The position numbers and the translations under genes are program-made. Positions 1-8,811 of a stretch of DNA of 46,805 bases are shown piece by piece. The notes beneath the pieces are model-generated. The model was not told the DNA's origin, did no database searches, and saw nothing but the letters and a program-made list of their open reading frames with translations. Source of the stretch: Methylococcales bacterium (GTDB lineage Bacteria; Pseudomonadota; Gammaproteobacteria; Methylococcales; Methylomonadaceae); assembly GCA_003584895.1 (NCBI GenBank), contig QVQF01000117.1, positions 1 to 46,805 on the forward strand, written 5' to 3'. How positions within the stretch are numbered: position 1 is the first letter of the stretch; each line of letters begins with the position of its first letter.

Positions 1-1818
1 CTTAATTATCATGACATAGTGAGTGCAGACGGGCCTTTTAATTCTACCGATGTCAGTATTGTTCACTTTGAAGAGCATTTGGCTTGGCTAAAGAAGCAAG
101 GTTACCATCTGGTCAGCATACAAAACGTGCTGGATGCTTCCACAGGAAAAGCGCCCTTACCCGATAAAGCGGTGGTCTTAACGTTTGATGACGGTTATTT
201 AAGTTTTTATACGCGCGTCTTCCCTTTATTAAAGAAACACCATTATCCGGCCACACTAGCACTAGTCGGCGCTTGGATGGATGGCGATCCTAGTAGTTAT
301 GATGCCGGCAAAGAATTATTAAATTGGGGTCAAGTCAGAGACATGGTGCACTCGGGCTTAGTTGACATAGCCTCGCACAGTTATGATTTGCATAAAGGTG
401 TACTAGCTAATCCTCAGGGCAATACCCAAGCCGCTGCAGTCACGCGTATTTATGATGACCCCATGCTGGTCTATGAAACCGACGAAGAATATCAAAACCG
501 CATTCATAAAGCGTTATTAAAAAGCAGTGACTTTATACTGCAACATGTCGGCATCAGGCCCAAAGCCATGGTCTGGCCTTATGGTGAATATAATCAAATC
601 GCCGTGCAAGCTGCGCGTGAAGCCGGCATGCCCGTCACTATGGGCTTGGTTGATGGTATTAATACTTTTGCCGATATCAGCGCCTTAAAACGTTTAATTA
701 TTGCTCAAGATCCAGATGTGAATGAGTTTGCAGTGATCGTCAGCAAAATGCGTGCGCAAAGACCGTTACGCGTGGCTCATTTGGATATGGATTATTTGTA
801 CGATAAAGATCCTGAACAAACCGAACACAATTTGGATCTGATTATTCAACGCATCAAAGATATGCGCATTAATGCCGTGTATTTACAGGCTTATGCGGAT
901 CCTGATGGTGATGGCAATGCCGATGCTTTATATTTCCCTAATCGTCATTTACCGGTCAGACAAGATTTATTCAACCGCGTGGCTTGGCAATTAAAAAATG
1001 TTGCACGCGTAAAAGTCTATGCTTGGCTACCGATTATGGCTTATCAAGGTGACATACCTGAAGACTGGTATGTGCAAGAATGGCGTGACGGTAAAGCACA
1101 AGCCTCCAGCCATATTTATAAGCGCTTATCGCCGGCTAATCCTGAAGCTCGTCAATTTGTGGCTGACATTTATGAAGACTTGGCCAAACATTGTAACTTT
1201 GATGGCATTTTATTTCATGATGACGGTATTTTGTCAGACTTTGAAGATGTCTCGCCCTTGGCCTTGACTTACACTAAAGAAGTGGGTGGTTTACCAGTGG
1301 ACTTCAATAAACTACATGCAACTAGCACTACGCGTATGGCTTGGGCTCAACAAAAAACCGAGCTCATTAATCAGTTCACTGATCAGTTAGCTGATCGGGT
1401 GCGTATTTATAGACCCGGCATAAAAACGGCCAGAAACATTTATGCACTACCTTTATTAAAGCCCTACAGTGAAGAATGGTACGCGCAATCTTTTAAATCG
1501 TTTTTAGCGCATTATGATTATGTGGCCATAGAAGCCATGCCCTTTATGGAAGAAGCTAAAAACCCTACTCAGTGGCTGACGCAATTAGTTAAAACCGTGG
1601 CTCAACAGCCTGAGGGTCTAAAAAAGACCGTGTTTGAATTGCAAGCAATGAACTGGAAAACCCAAGAAAAGATTCCTATGAAGGTCTTTATCTCGCAACT
1701 AGAGCTACTAAAAAAATTAAATGTGCAACATATCGGTTATTATCCTGACAATGTCTTTACCGATCAGCCTCGCTTAAGCGATTTACAAAAACATTTCTCA
1801 TTGCCTTTTATGCCATAA
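1..1818 (+). CDS. pgaB: Poly-beta-1,6-N-acetyl-D-glucosamine N-deacetylase PgaB, 5'-truncated by window edge
   Basis: Periplasmic/outer-membrane enzyme that partially de-N-acetylates poly-beta-1,6-GlcNAc (PNAG) before export through PgaA. The frame is open to base 1, where it encodes the family's YHD motif (residues 3-5 as read here), so the GTG at 19 is internal and the signal peptide and lipobox lie outside the window. The N-terminal polysaccharide deacetylase domain carries TFDDGY (residues 61-66), with the metal-binding aspartates, and a later WPYGEYN motif. From about residue 260 follows the C-terminal PgaB glycoside-hydrolase-like domain, with the acidic FHDDG motif (H406 D407 D408), a candidate dPNAG-cleaving active site. 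The 605 visible residues fit a full-length PgaB of about 670. pgaC and pgaD follow, so pgaA is expected just upstream. Family assignment is secure. Confidence 0.95.
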   Translation, partial: LNYHDIVSADGPFNSTDVSIVHFEEHLAWLKKQGYHLVSIQNVLDASTGKAPLPDKAVVLTFDDGYLSFYTRVFPLLKKHHYPATLALVGAWMDGDPSSYDAGKELLNWGQVRDMVHSGLVDIASHSYDLHKGVLANPQGNTQAAAVTRIYDDPMLVYETDEEYQNRIHKALLKSSDFILQHVGIRPKAMVWPYGEYNQIAVQAAREAGMPVTMGLVDGINTFADISALKRLIIAQDPDVNEFAVIVSKMRAQRPLRVAHLDMDYLYDKDPEQTEHNLDLIIQRIKDMRINAVYLQAYADPDGDGNADALYFPNRHLPVRQDLFNRVAWQLKNVARVKVYAWLPIMAYQGDIPEDWYVQEWRDGKAQASSHIYKRLSPANPEARQFVADIYEDLAKHCNFDGILFHDDGILSDFEDVSPLALTYTKEVGGLPVDFNKLHATSTTRMAWAQQKTELINQFTDQLADRVRIYRPGIKTARNIYALPLLKPYSEEWYAQSFKSFLAHYDYVAIEAMPFMEEAKNPTQWLTQLVKTVAQQPEGLKKTVFELQAMNWKTQEKIPMKVFISQLELLKKLNVQHIGYYPDNVFTDQPRLSDLQKHFSLPFMP

Positions 1819-1889
1819 TTTGTGTGACGTCATTCCGTATGGACGTTCGGAATCTAAGACATAAGGATGTAAAAAAACAATCTACAACA

Positions 1890-1920
1890 TAATTGGGTTG
1901 ATACAGCATCAACCCAATTA
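1890..1920. repeat. Perfect hairpin between pgaB and pgaC (REP-like)
   Basis: Perfect 13-bp arms (1890-1902 and 1908-1920, core TTGGGTTGAT/ATCAACCCAA) flank a 5-nt ACAGC loop. There is no T-run, so it is not a classical intrinsic terminator. The sequence resembles the GGGTTA...TAACCC palindromes elsewhere in the window; the copy at 10524-10549 has a related loop (GCACAGCA). Inside an operon it could stabilise or process the pga transcript. That role is inference. Confidence 0.7.
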
Positions 1921-1982
1921 TGTATGATGACTATAAAGCAAAGACCACAACTATCACTCGATATGGCCACGACCACAACACC

Positions 1983-3311
1983 ATGAATCCCTTTTTGCAA
2001 AACTTGATCGAAACGTTACAAACCCAATGGACACTCTGCGTAGCCGCATGGGAACCCCTAGATGGCAGCATTGAGGTATTCATTTATTACTATCCCTTGT
2101 TTATGGCTTATGTGTGGATGTTTGGCGCGATTATTTTTTATTTTCGTTACGAATGGCATAAACCCGGTGATAAGGAGCATTTGCCACCCTTAAAAGATTA
2201 TCCCCCTGTATCTATACTGATCCCTTGTTATAACGAAGGTGACAACGTACGTGATACCGTGGGTATTTTGTTAAAACAAAAATATCCCAACTACGAAATC
2301 ATTGCCATTAATGATGGTAGCAAAGATAACACCCTAGAAATATTAGAAGAACTAGCAGATCTTCATCCTCAACTGAGGGTGATTAATTTACATACTAATC
2401 AAGGCAAGGCTATGGGCTTACGAGCCGGCGCCTTGTTAGCTCAGCATGAATTTCTTATTTGTATTGATGGTGATGCCTTATTAGCGCCCGAAGCCGTGGC
2501 GTGGATGGTACGTCATTTTCAAGATAACCCTAATGTGGGTGCTGTAACCGGCAATCCACGCATCCGCAATCGCTCTACCTTGCTAGGTCGCATTCAGGTG
2601 GGTGAGTTTTCAGCCATTGTCGGTATGATTAAACGTGCGCAACGCTCTTATGGCCATATCTTTACCGTCTCCGGTGTGATTGCCGCGTTCCGCAAATCGG
2701 CCTTACATGATGTCGGTTATTGGAGCAACGATATGATCACCGAAGATATCGACATTAGCTGGAAATTGCAACTAGCCGGCTGGTCTATATACTTTGAACC
2801 CAATGCTTTGTGCTGGGTACTGATGCCTGAATCCTTAGAAGGTCTATGGAAGCAACGCTCACGCTGGGCGCAAGGTGGCACTGAAGTGCTGATACGGTAT
2901 TTTCCTGCCTTATTTCGTTGGTCATCACGCGGCATGTGGTTACTTTATGGTGAATGTTTAATCAGTATTATCTGGGCTTTTTTGATACTGGCCCATTTAC
3001 TGTTTACACCTTTTGAGTTATTCACTGAATCCACCCGCCAATCTTTACATGATCTAAGTCCTAGTTGGACCAGTATGTTGCTGAGCCTGACTTGTTTAAT
3101 ACAATTTGGCGTGAGTTTATTTATCGACTCGCATTACGAGTCGCGTACCGGTGGTGTAGCCCGTTATTATTACTGGATGGTCTGGTATCCCTTGGTGTAT
3201 TGGATGATTAACGTAGGTACCACGATAGTCGGCTCCATACGTGCTCTTAAAAAGAAACGCGGTCAACGCGCCGTTTGGGTTACCGTCGATAGAGGTTTGC
3301 GCAGCAAATGA
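1983..3311 (+). CDS. pgaC: Poly-beta-1,6-N-acetylglucosamine synthase PgaC (GT2)
   Basis: Inner-membrane processive family 2 glycosyltransferase that polymerises UDP-GlcNAc into PNAG, working with PgaD under c-di-GMP control. Start choice: an in-frame ATG at 1920 sits on the last base of a perfect hairpin and would add 21 poorly conserved residues. The ATG at 1983 gives 442 aa, matching the roughly 441 aa of E. coli PgaC, though neither start has a strong Shine-Dalgarno. Counting from 1983, the GT-A motifs are NDGS (about 110-113), DGD (162-164), TEDID (253-257) and QRSRW (291-295), the QxxRW of processive synthases. A membrane segment lies at about 35-55 and C-terminal ones at about 325-350, 375-395 and 410-430. 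The 3' end overlaps pgaD by 4 bp (ATGA), which indicates translational coupling. Confidence 0.95.
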   Translation: MNPFLQNLIETLQTQWTLCVAAWEPLDGSIEVFIYYYPLFMAYVWMFGAIIFYFRYEWHKPGDKEHLPPLKDYPPVSILIPCYNEGDNVRDTVGILLKQKYPNYEIIAINDGSKDNTLEILEELADLHPQLRVINLHTNQGKAMGLRAGALLAQHEFLICIDGDALLAPEAVAWMVRHFQDNPNVGAVTGNPRIRNRSTLLGRIQVGEFSAIVGMIKRAQRSYGHIFTVSGVIAAFRKSALHDVGYWSNDMITEDIDISWKLQLAGWSIYFEPNALCWVLMPESLEGLWKQRSRWAQGGTEVLIRYFPALFRWSSRGMWLLYGECLISIIWAFLILAHLLFTPFELFTESTRQSLHDLSPSWTSMLLSLTCLIQFGVSLFIDSHYESRTGGVARYYYWMVWYPLVYWMINVGTTIVGSIRALKKKRGQRAVWVTVDRGLRSK

Positions 3312-3754
3312 AAGAATATATTATTAATGCCCCGCAACTACAAACAGTACGCAAACGTATCAGCGCGGTATTTGTCTGGCTACTCTGTTGGGTAATGTGG
3401 ATATACTTATTGATTCCTTTAGTGGCCCTAAGCAATTGGGTGATGGGTGATAAGAAAATGATTAATGAAATGCGTTGGTTTGGCGGTTACAAAAGCCTAC
3501 TAGAGCTCATGGAAATCTACCTAGCAGCCTTAGTGATCATGACCTTGCTTTGGTTATGTTGGATTTTCGCTAGAGCCCTACGCTCACAAACACCCTTACC
3601 AGCAGCCCAGAAAGTAGTTAGCGATCGAGACCTGTGCGAGTTTTATAGCGTTAAACCAGACGACTTACAACAATGTAAAAACTCTAAACTGATGACTGTC
3701 TATTTCGATGAGCAAGGTCATATTGCTAATCTTGATGCTCATATTACGCATTAA
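3308..3754 (+). CDS. pgaD: PNAG biosynthesis protein PgaD
   Basis: Small inner-membrane partner of PgaC. In E. coli, PgaC and PgaD together bind c-di-GMP, which stabilises PgaD and activates polymerisation. The 148 aa (E. coli PgaD is about 137) contain two hydrophobic segments at about residues 20-45 and 68-92 separated by a polar stretch, then a soluble tail. Its position overlapping the pgaC stop by 4 bp is as informative as the sequence, since PgaD proteins diverge widely. It appears to be the last gene of the pga operon, because two hairpins follow. Confidence 0.88.
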   Translation: MKEYIINAPQLQTVRKRISAVFVWLLCWVMWIYLLIPLVALSNWVMGDKKMINEMRWFGGYKSLLELMEIYLAALVIMTLLWLCWIFARALRSQTPLPAAQKVVSDRDLCEFYSVKPDDLQQCKNSKLMTVYFDEQGHIANLDAHITH

Positions 3755-3757
3755 TCA

Positions 3758-3833
3758 TGCGTCTAGGTTGGGCAATGTTTTTTCGCTGCACCTCCTAGAC
3801 GCAAATTGATGTCGGGCATAAACCTCATGCCCG
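3758..3833. repeat. Two hairpins after pgaD
   Basis: The first hairpin has 10-bp arms TGCGTCTAGG (3758-3767) and CCTAGACGCA (3794-3803). The second has 7-bp arms CGGGCAT (3813-3819) and ATGCCCG (3827-3833). Neither has a downstream T-run. They may act as a factor-assisted 3' end for the pga mRNA or may be intergenic repeats. Confidence 0.55.
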
Positions 3834-3900
3834 CTCTACAAGACTGCGCAACACCTAATTATAGGCAACAATCTTTAATCTTAACCTTAGAGCATTCAAA

Positions 3901-5241
3901 ATGACCTTGTTTCGTACTGCCATTCTTATAGTCATACTCAATGCATTGCTGCCGAGCATCAGTTTTGCCACTCCTAAAGGTTTAGCTAAGATTGAGCACA
4001 TTGTGGTTATTTACTTAGAGAACCGTAGCTTCGATAGCTTGTTCGGCAAATTTCTGGGCGCTAATGGTTTAGTGCAAACCAGCAAAGTGCTGCCACAAGT
4101 TGATGAATACGGACGTCCCTATCAAACCTTGCCGCCCGTCATGGCGAATAAGCAACTAGATCCTCGCTTCCCTACTAATCTGCCTAACCACCCGTTCAAC
4201 ATTGCAGACTATGTGAACACCGGTGAAAAACATCCTGACCTGACGCATAGATTCTTTATCCATCAAATGCAGATCGATGGAGGGCGTAATGATCGTTTTG
4301 CGCAACTATCTTCGGCAGGTGGATTAACCATGGGCCATTATGACCTATCTGGTTCAGCACTGTGGCAGTATGCAAAACAATACACTCTAGCTGACAATTT
4401 CTTTCAAGGCGCTTTTGGCGGCTCATTTCTTAATCATCAATGGTTGATCTGCGCGTGCATGCCCGAATTTAAAAACGCACCCGCTGATCTTAAATTATGG
4501 AAAAGCGATCCGCTTACCGGCAAGATCATCAGTGATCCTAGCGTCACTGATGACGGTTATGCCGTTGGCACTATACAACCCAACTACCCACCATTTGATA
4601 AGGCACATTCTGAAAATAGACTGCCAGCACAGACCCAAGCGACGATTGGCGATCGTTTATCTGAAAAGAACATCTCTTGGGCATGGTATTCCGGCGGTTG
4701 GGATAATGCTGTCGCCGAACGTGTGACTGAAGATAACTTTCAATATCATCACCAACCCTTCGTGTTTTATAGCAACTACGCGCCCGGCACTGCGGCTAGA
4801 GCTGAACATTTAAAAGATAAGGCTCAGTTATTAACGGATCTTAAACAAGGCTTTCCGCATGTCGCCTTTTTTAAACCTGCCGGTAATAAAAATCAGCACC
4901 CAGGCTATTCCACTATCGAGGCCGCTGATCAAGAAGTACATGAACTGGTTGAGATCATCAAAAACAGTCCTATCTGGCCAAGTACGGCCATTATCATTAC
5001 TTATGATGAGTTTGGTGGTCTTTGGGATCATGTGGCGCCACCTAAAATTGATCGTTGGGGCCCAGGCACACGTATTCCAGCTATCATCGTGTCACCGTTT
5101 GCAAAGAAAGCTTATGTGGATCATACCGCTTACGACACTACCTCTATACTTAAACTGATTGAAGACCGTTTTGGCTTGGCGCCACTAACAACCAGAGATG
5201 CCCAAGCTAAAGGCTTAACAGGTGCCTTCAAGTTTAATTAA
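3901..5241 (+). CDS. Exported phosphoesterase (phospholipase C / AcpA-type acid phosphatase family)
   Basis: Member of the alkaline-phosphatase-superfamily phosphoesterases (PF04185) that includes bacterial phospholipases C and Francisella AcpA. An N-terminal signal peptide (hydrophobic core about residues 7-20, cleavage after SFA at about 23) indicates export. ENRSFD (40-45) is the usual N-terminal metal/nucleophile region of the family, and YDEFGG (from Y368) with the following LWDHVAPP is the C-terminal metal-binding region. The 446 aa are close to AcpA-like acid phosphatases and shorter than haemolytic PlcH (about 730), which favours a phosphatase or small phospholipase. The substrate cannot be read from sequence. 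It stands 146 bp after pgaD, on the same strand. Confidence 0.85.
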   Translation: MTLFRTAILIVILNALLPSISFATPKGLAKIEHIVVIYLENRSFDSLFGKFLGANGLVQTSKVLPQVDEYGRPYQTLPPVMANKQLDPRFPTNLPNHPFNIADYVNTGEKHPDLTHRFFIHQMQIDGGRNDRFAQLSSAGGLTMGHYDLSGSALWQYAKQYTLADNFFQGAFGGSFLNHQWLICACMPEFKNAPADLKLWKSDPLTGKIISDPSVTDDGYAVGTIQPNYPPFDKAHSENRLPAQTQATIGDRLSEKNISWAWYSGGWDNAVAERVTEDNFQYHHQPFVFYSNYAPGTAARAEHLKDKAQLLTDLKQGFPHVAFFKPAGNKNQHPGYSTIEAADQEVHELVEIIKNSPIWPSTAIIITYDEFGGLWDHVAPPKIDRWGPGTRIPAIIVSPFAKKAYVDHTAYDTTSILKLIEDRFGLAPLTTRDAQAKGLTGAFKFN

Positions 5242-5293
5242 CCCACAACTGTTCGACTGTCTTAGACCCCCTATTTCTTAAGCGAGCTAACTC

Positions 5294-5620
5294 ATGAATG
5301 CACCCCACTCTGTTATTAAGCCCATAACTGCCATCTTAGTCTTTATGCTGTTATTGCCAGCCTGTAAAGACCAAGACCCTTTTACCAATCAACCAGAAAC
5401 CGATACCGCTAAAGCTATCAGTCCAGAAGATGCCATTGCAAAACTGCAAAGAGCAGCTTTAGCTGGCGATTCTGATGCCCAATATCATCTCGCTTATCTT
5501 TATGAAAATGGCTTAGGTGTCACTAAAGATGAAGTTAAAGCATTGGAACTATATCAACAAGCAGCTGACCAAGGCCATCCTACTGCTCAAAATAACCTTG
5601 ATACTCTAAAAACTCACTAA
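5294..5620 (+). CDS. Sel1-repeat lipoprotein
   Basis: Predicted lipoprotein of 108 aa: hydrophobic segment at about residues 10-22 ending in the lipobox LPAC (acylated Cys24). The rest contains one clear Sel1/TPR-like repeat (about residues 55-90: GDSDAQYHLAYLYENGLGV followed by ALELYQQAADQGHPTAQNNL). Sel1 repeats mediate protein-protein contacts; with barely two repeats this is a minimal member. It lies 52 bp after the phosphoesterase and 19 bp before the next gene, consistent with co-transcription. Partner unknown. Confidence 0.8.
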   Translation: MNAPHSVIKPITAILVFMLLLPACKDQDPFTNQPETDTAKAISPEDAIAKLQRAALAGDSDAQYHLAYLYENGLGVTKDEVKALELYQQAADQGHPTAQNNLDTLKTH

Positions 5621-5639
5621 ACTTTCATTCACTATCATC

Positions 5640-5966
5640 ATGCTAAAACCTACTCTTAAGAGATCTAATTCTAGCAACAACGATCTCTCTCATCATATCT
5701 TGCCCAATTCTGCCACCATGGTCGGCGTGTGCATTATGGTTATCAGTATTGTTAAAAGCATGGCGCCTGACTTAGCCAACTACTTAATTGATAAAGGCCT
5801 AGCCATTGATAGCTTATTGTTCATGATCAGTGCGTTATTATCATTTTCATCGATACGTTCAGAGCAAGCAACTGATCGTTTAGAGCGTTGGGCAGAAATC
5901 ATATTCTTATTAGGTTTGGTGTCTATGACCTTAATTACGGTCGTTTTCTCTTTTGAAGTTATTTAG
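5640..5966 (+). CDS. Small membrane protein, unknown function
   Basis: 108 aa, not recognised. A polar N-terminus of about 25 residues is followed by three hydrophobic segments (about 27-45, 55-70 and 86-105), the last two separated by a charged stretch RSEQATDRLERWAE. The layout (short loops, amphipathic charged linker) fits a small integral inner-membrane protein. It lies 19 bp after the Sel1 lipoprotein and 42 bp before the deacetylase, so it is probably part of the same transcript. Reading frame and spacing support a real gene; no function is proposed. Confidence 0.65.
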   Translation: MLKPTLKRSNSSNNDLSHHILPNSATMVGVCIMVISIVKSMAPDLANYLIDKGLAIDSLLFMISALLSFSSIRSEQATDRLERWAEIIFLLGLVSMTLITVVFSFEVI

Positions 5967-6008
5967 TAACTTATACTCTGTTCTTTTGAGGGAGCCGCTT
6001 TAGCCATC

Positions 6009-7064
6009 ATGAAATTATCTTTTCTTTTTCCTTGCTTGCATACTGCCGCTATTATCATAGCTTTACTGACTACACCTAGCTTACAAGCTTCGCCATCCAT
6101 ACAGCCATTAAAAATAGGATCTCATGAACGTTTACTGGTTTTAGCGCCTCATCCCGATGATGAAACTCTGAGCGCTGCCGGTTTAATCCAGCAAGTATTT
6201 GATCATGGCGGTACAGTTCGTAGCGTGGTCGTAACTTCTGGGGATGCTTATGTAGAAGCCATACAACGCGACTTGGGTAAAACTAATCTCAGCAGCGCTG
6301 ACTATATCCATTATGGTGAAAAACGCCTGCAAGAATCGCGCAGCGCCGCTCATGTTTTAGGCCATGGCTACATTCATTTAGACTTATATGGCTTTTCAGA
6401 TGGATCTATTTACCCGATGCTGGTTTCTCATTGGGGACGTACACACCCTGACCGTTCCGGTTTTACTGGTTACAGCCATGTTCCCTACGTAGAAGCTGAA
6501 GATAAAGGCATAGCCCAAGAAGGCGAATTACTGCGCAATGAATTAGTGGCTATTTTACGGGCAACCAAACCAACGATGATTGTATTTCCCGATGTCATGG
6601 AAAATGATTCCGATCATGCCGGTTTAGGTATGTTTGCTTTATTAGCCATTAATGATTGGCTAGAACATAGTATTGGTGCCGAGCCTAATCCTCGTCTATT
6701 CGCCTATTTAATTCATTGGCAACATGGTTGGCCCTCTGGCTCTACTGCTGAAAAGCCACTAGATTTAAGCACACAACCCTTATTTTTACCTGATGATTTA
6801 CCTCTACGAGGTTTAACACGAACCTGTACTCCACTCAATGAAGCTGAGCGCTTGTTAAAGCGTGAGGCTTTAGCGCAATATCACACTCAACAACGCGCGA
6901 TGGGTTCATTCTTGGCGGCTTTTGTACGTAGTAATGAGTGCTATACAGAACTAACGGTTAATGATAGTAAAGGCATAGAAAATGTCGTAAGACAGTGGCA
7001 GCATGTACGCAAGTCTTTTGACTCACATCCTATAACTCGCCGAAAGATCTGGCAGCTTAATTAA
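6009..7064 (+). CDS. Exported PIG-L/LmbE-family deacetylase
   Basis: Zinc-dependent N-deacetylase of the PIG-L family, which removes acetyl groups from GlcNAc-containing molecules. The zinc/catalytic motif PHPDDE occurs at about residues 47-52, and a second motif SDHAG at about 197-201 supplies the further histidine ligand. A signal peptide (residues 1 to about 27, ending QAS) suggests periplasmic action, whereas many PIG-L enzymes are cytosolic. At 351 aa it is longer than minimal LmbE proteins, and the C-terminal region is not recognised. Given pgaBCD 2 kb upstream, an acetylated sugar substrate is plausible, but that is inference. Confidence 0.82.
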   Translation: MKLSFLFPCLHTAAIIIALLTTPSLQASPSIQPLKIGSHERLLVLAPHPDDETLSAAGLIQQVFDHGGTVRSVVVTSGDAYVEAIQRDLGKTNLSSADYIHYGEKRLQESRSAAHVLGHGYIHLDLYGFSDGSIYPMLVSHWGRTHPDRSGFTGYSHVPYVEAEDKGIAQEGELLRNELVAILRATKPTMIVFPDVMENDSDHAGLGMFALLAINDWLEHSIGAEPNPRLFAYLIHWQHGWPSGSTAEKPLDLSTQPLFLPDDLPLRGLTRTCTPLNEAERLLKREALAQYHTQQRAMGSFLAAFVRSNECYTELTVNDSKGIENVVRQWQHVRKSFDSHPITRRKIWQLN

Positions 7065-7110
7065 ATCAACTTAAGAAGTCGCCCCCTTAATAAACTCAAT
7101 ACGGTAGATC

Positions 7111-7710
7111 ATGGCAAGACGAAGTGAGCATAGTCTAGAAGAAATAAAAACCATGTTACTCGATGCTGCCGAACAGGTAGTCATAAGACAAGGTTTTTCA
7201 GCATTAAAAGCACGAAGTATTGCAAAAGAAATAGGCTACACAGTGGGCAGTCTCTACATGGTCTACGCTAATATGGCTGATTTGACCCTGCATATCCACG
7301 CCCGAACCTTTGATGCTATTGCTCTGCAATTAAAACAAACCCCATTAAGTGAAGCTGAGACTGCGATGGAAAGCTTAGCTTTAGCTTATATGAATTATGG
7401 CGTTCAAAACTTTAATCGCTGGCGCTATATTTTTGATGATCGCTTATTAACGGGTGTTGAAGTTCCTGATTGGTATCAAGACAAAATCGATAATGTACTT
7501 GCTCACTTTGAACTACGCTTGGCATCACTCAAACCAGAACTCAATGTGCTTGAAATAAAAGCCACCGCTGTCGCTTTCTTTGCAGGCGTCCATGGTATTT
7601 GTACGCTTTCTTTAAAGCCTAGTCTTGATAAAGCTGAAATCAAAAAAATTGAAGCTACCATACTTGTCCTTGTTAGTAACTTTATGCGTGGCTGGAACTC
7701 TCACCCTTAA
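7111..7710 (+). CDS. TetR/AcrR-family transcriptional regulator (WHG-type C-terminal domain)
   Basis: 199-aa one-component repressor. The N-terminal TetR helix-turn-helix spans about residues 10-55 (LLDAAEQVVIRQGF followed by IAKEIGYTVGSLYMVY). The C-terminal ligand-binding half contains an NFNRWRYIFDDR segment typical of the WHG (TetR_C_13-like) class. It is 46 bp downstream of the deacetylase on the same strand, so it may be co-transcribed with, and may regulate, the preceding exported-protein genes. Neither operator nor ligand can be inferred. Confidence 0.85.
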   Translation: MARRSEHSLEEIKTMLLDAAEQVVIRQGFSALKARSIAKEIGYTVGSLYMVYANMADLTLHIHARTFDAIALQLKQTPLSEAETAMESLALAYMNYGVQNFNRWRYIFDDRLLTGVEVPDWYQDKIDNVLAHFELRLASLKPELNVLEIKATAVAFFAGVHGICTLSLKPSLDKAEIKKIEATILVLVSNFMRGWNSHP

Positions 7711-7751
7711 ACTGCTTTAACCAACAATTAGCGGTATTCAAACGCTAGCCG

Positions 7752-7757
7752 TATAAT
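7752..7757 (+). promoter_or_regulatory. Candidate -10 box for trhO
   Basis: A perfect TATAAT lies 50 bp upstream of the trhO start. The corresponding -35 position is poor (TTAGCG with an 18-bp spacer), so this is a moderate promoter prediction for trhO-ubiF. Confidence 0.4.
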
Positions 7758-7806
7758 AGCTTCCTTTTTGCTCCAGTTTTACGTTCTGGTTCGCAATGAG
7801 GTTGTC

Positions 7807-8811
7807 ATGTCTACGATAGTTGTTTGTGCTTTATATAAATTCGTCACCTTGGACGAGTTTCAGTCTTTACGTCAACCCTTGCATAATGTTATGGAAGCCC
7901 ATCAAGTGCGCGGCACCTTATTATTGGCTAACGAAGGCATTAACGGTACCATTGCTGGGTCACGTGCCGGCATAGACAGCGTACTCAACTGGTTACGTCA
8001 AGATACACGTTTGTCGGATATTGATCACAAAGAATCCTATACCGACAGCCTGCCCTTTAATCGTACCAAAGTTAAACTTAAAAAAGAAATCGTTACCTTA
8101 GGTATAGAGGGTATCGATCCTAAACGTGTAGTGGGCACGTATGTGGCACCTGAAGAATGGAATCAACTGATCTCGGATCCCGATGTTATCGTAGTGGATA
8201 CTCGCAACGATTATGAATATCAAGTCGGTACCTTTAAAAATGCCCTCAATCCTAATACCGAAAGCTTCAGAGACTTTCCTCGTTATGTTAAAGAAAATCT
8301 AAATCCTGAAAAACATAAGAAGATAGCTATGTTTTGTACAGGTGGCATACGCTGCGAAAAATCTACCGCTTATCTCAAAGAGTTAGGTTTTGATGAGGTC
8401 TATCACCTAAAAGGTGGTATTTTAAAATACTTGGAAGTAGTACCCACTCAAGAAACATTATGGGAAGGTGAATGTTTTGTTTTTGATGAGCGTGTGACCG
8501 TCAACCTGCAACTTGAAAAAGGTCAATATGATCAATGCAATGCTTGTCGATTACCGATCACTGAAGCGGATAAAGCAGATACTAAATATCAGCAAGGCGT
8601 GAGCTGCCCTCATTGCTATGACAAGGCCACGGATTTACAGAAAACTCGCTTTATGGAGCGAGAAAAACAAATGGAATTAGCCAGACAACGTGGTGAAGCC
8701 CATATAGGTTCAGATGCCGCTAAAGCCCTAATCGCCAAACGAGCCGCTAAAATAGAACGTCAACTAGCACAACAAGCTATTATTAATGCCGAAAGGATGA
8801 GTCGCTCATGA
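7807..8811 (+). CDS. trhO: tRNA uridine(34) hydroxylase TrhO (rhodanese family)
   Basis: Oxygen-dependent enzyme that hydroxylates U34 of tRNA to ho5U (formerly YceA). Start: ATG 7807, preceded by AATGAGG, is preferred over the in-frame TTG at 7768, which adds unconserved residues; this gives 334 aa (E. coli 350). The N-terminal acylphosphatase-like UPF0176 domain is followed by a rhodanese domain from about residue 110, with the conserved Cys177 in the loop [10 protein letters not shown]-terminal Cys-rich segment (CNACRLP...CPHC, about residues 242-270) is typical of TrhO. The last bases overlap ubiF by 4 bp. Confident assignment. Confidence 0.92.
   Translation: MSTIVVCALYKFVTLDEFQSLRQPLHNVMEAHQVRGTLLLANEGINGTIAGSRAGIDSVLNWLRQDTRLSDIDHKESYTDSLPFNRTKVKLKKEIVTLGIEGIDPKRVVGTYVAPEEWNQLISDPDVIVVDTRNDYEYQVGTFKNALNPNTESFRDFPRYVKENLNPEKHKKIAMFCTGGIRCEKSTAYLKELGFDEVYHLKGGILKYLEVVPTQETLWEGECFVFDERVTVNLQLEKGQYDQCNACRLPITEADKADTKYQQGVSCPHCYDKATDLQKTRFMEREKQMELARQRGEAHIGSDAAKALIAKRAAKIERQLAQQAIINAERMSRS

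Noticed and set aside
19-21. GTG 19 as the pgaB start
   Set aside because: The frame is open to base 1 and already encodes the conserved YHD motif upstream of this codon, so it is internal to a gene cut by the window edge.
1859-1880. Intrinsic terminator between pgaB and pgaC
   Set aside because: The A-run is upstream of the hairpin on the coding strand and no T-run follows; pgaBCD are normally one transcript.
1920-1922. ATG 1920 as the pgaC start
   Set aside because: It overlaps the last base of a perfect hairpin and adds residues absent from PgaC proteins; ATG 1983 gives the family length.
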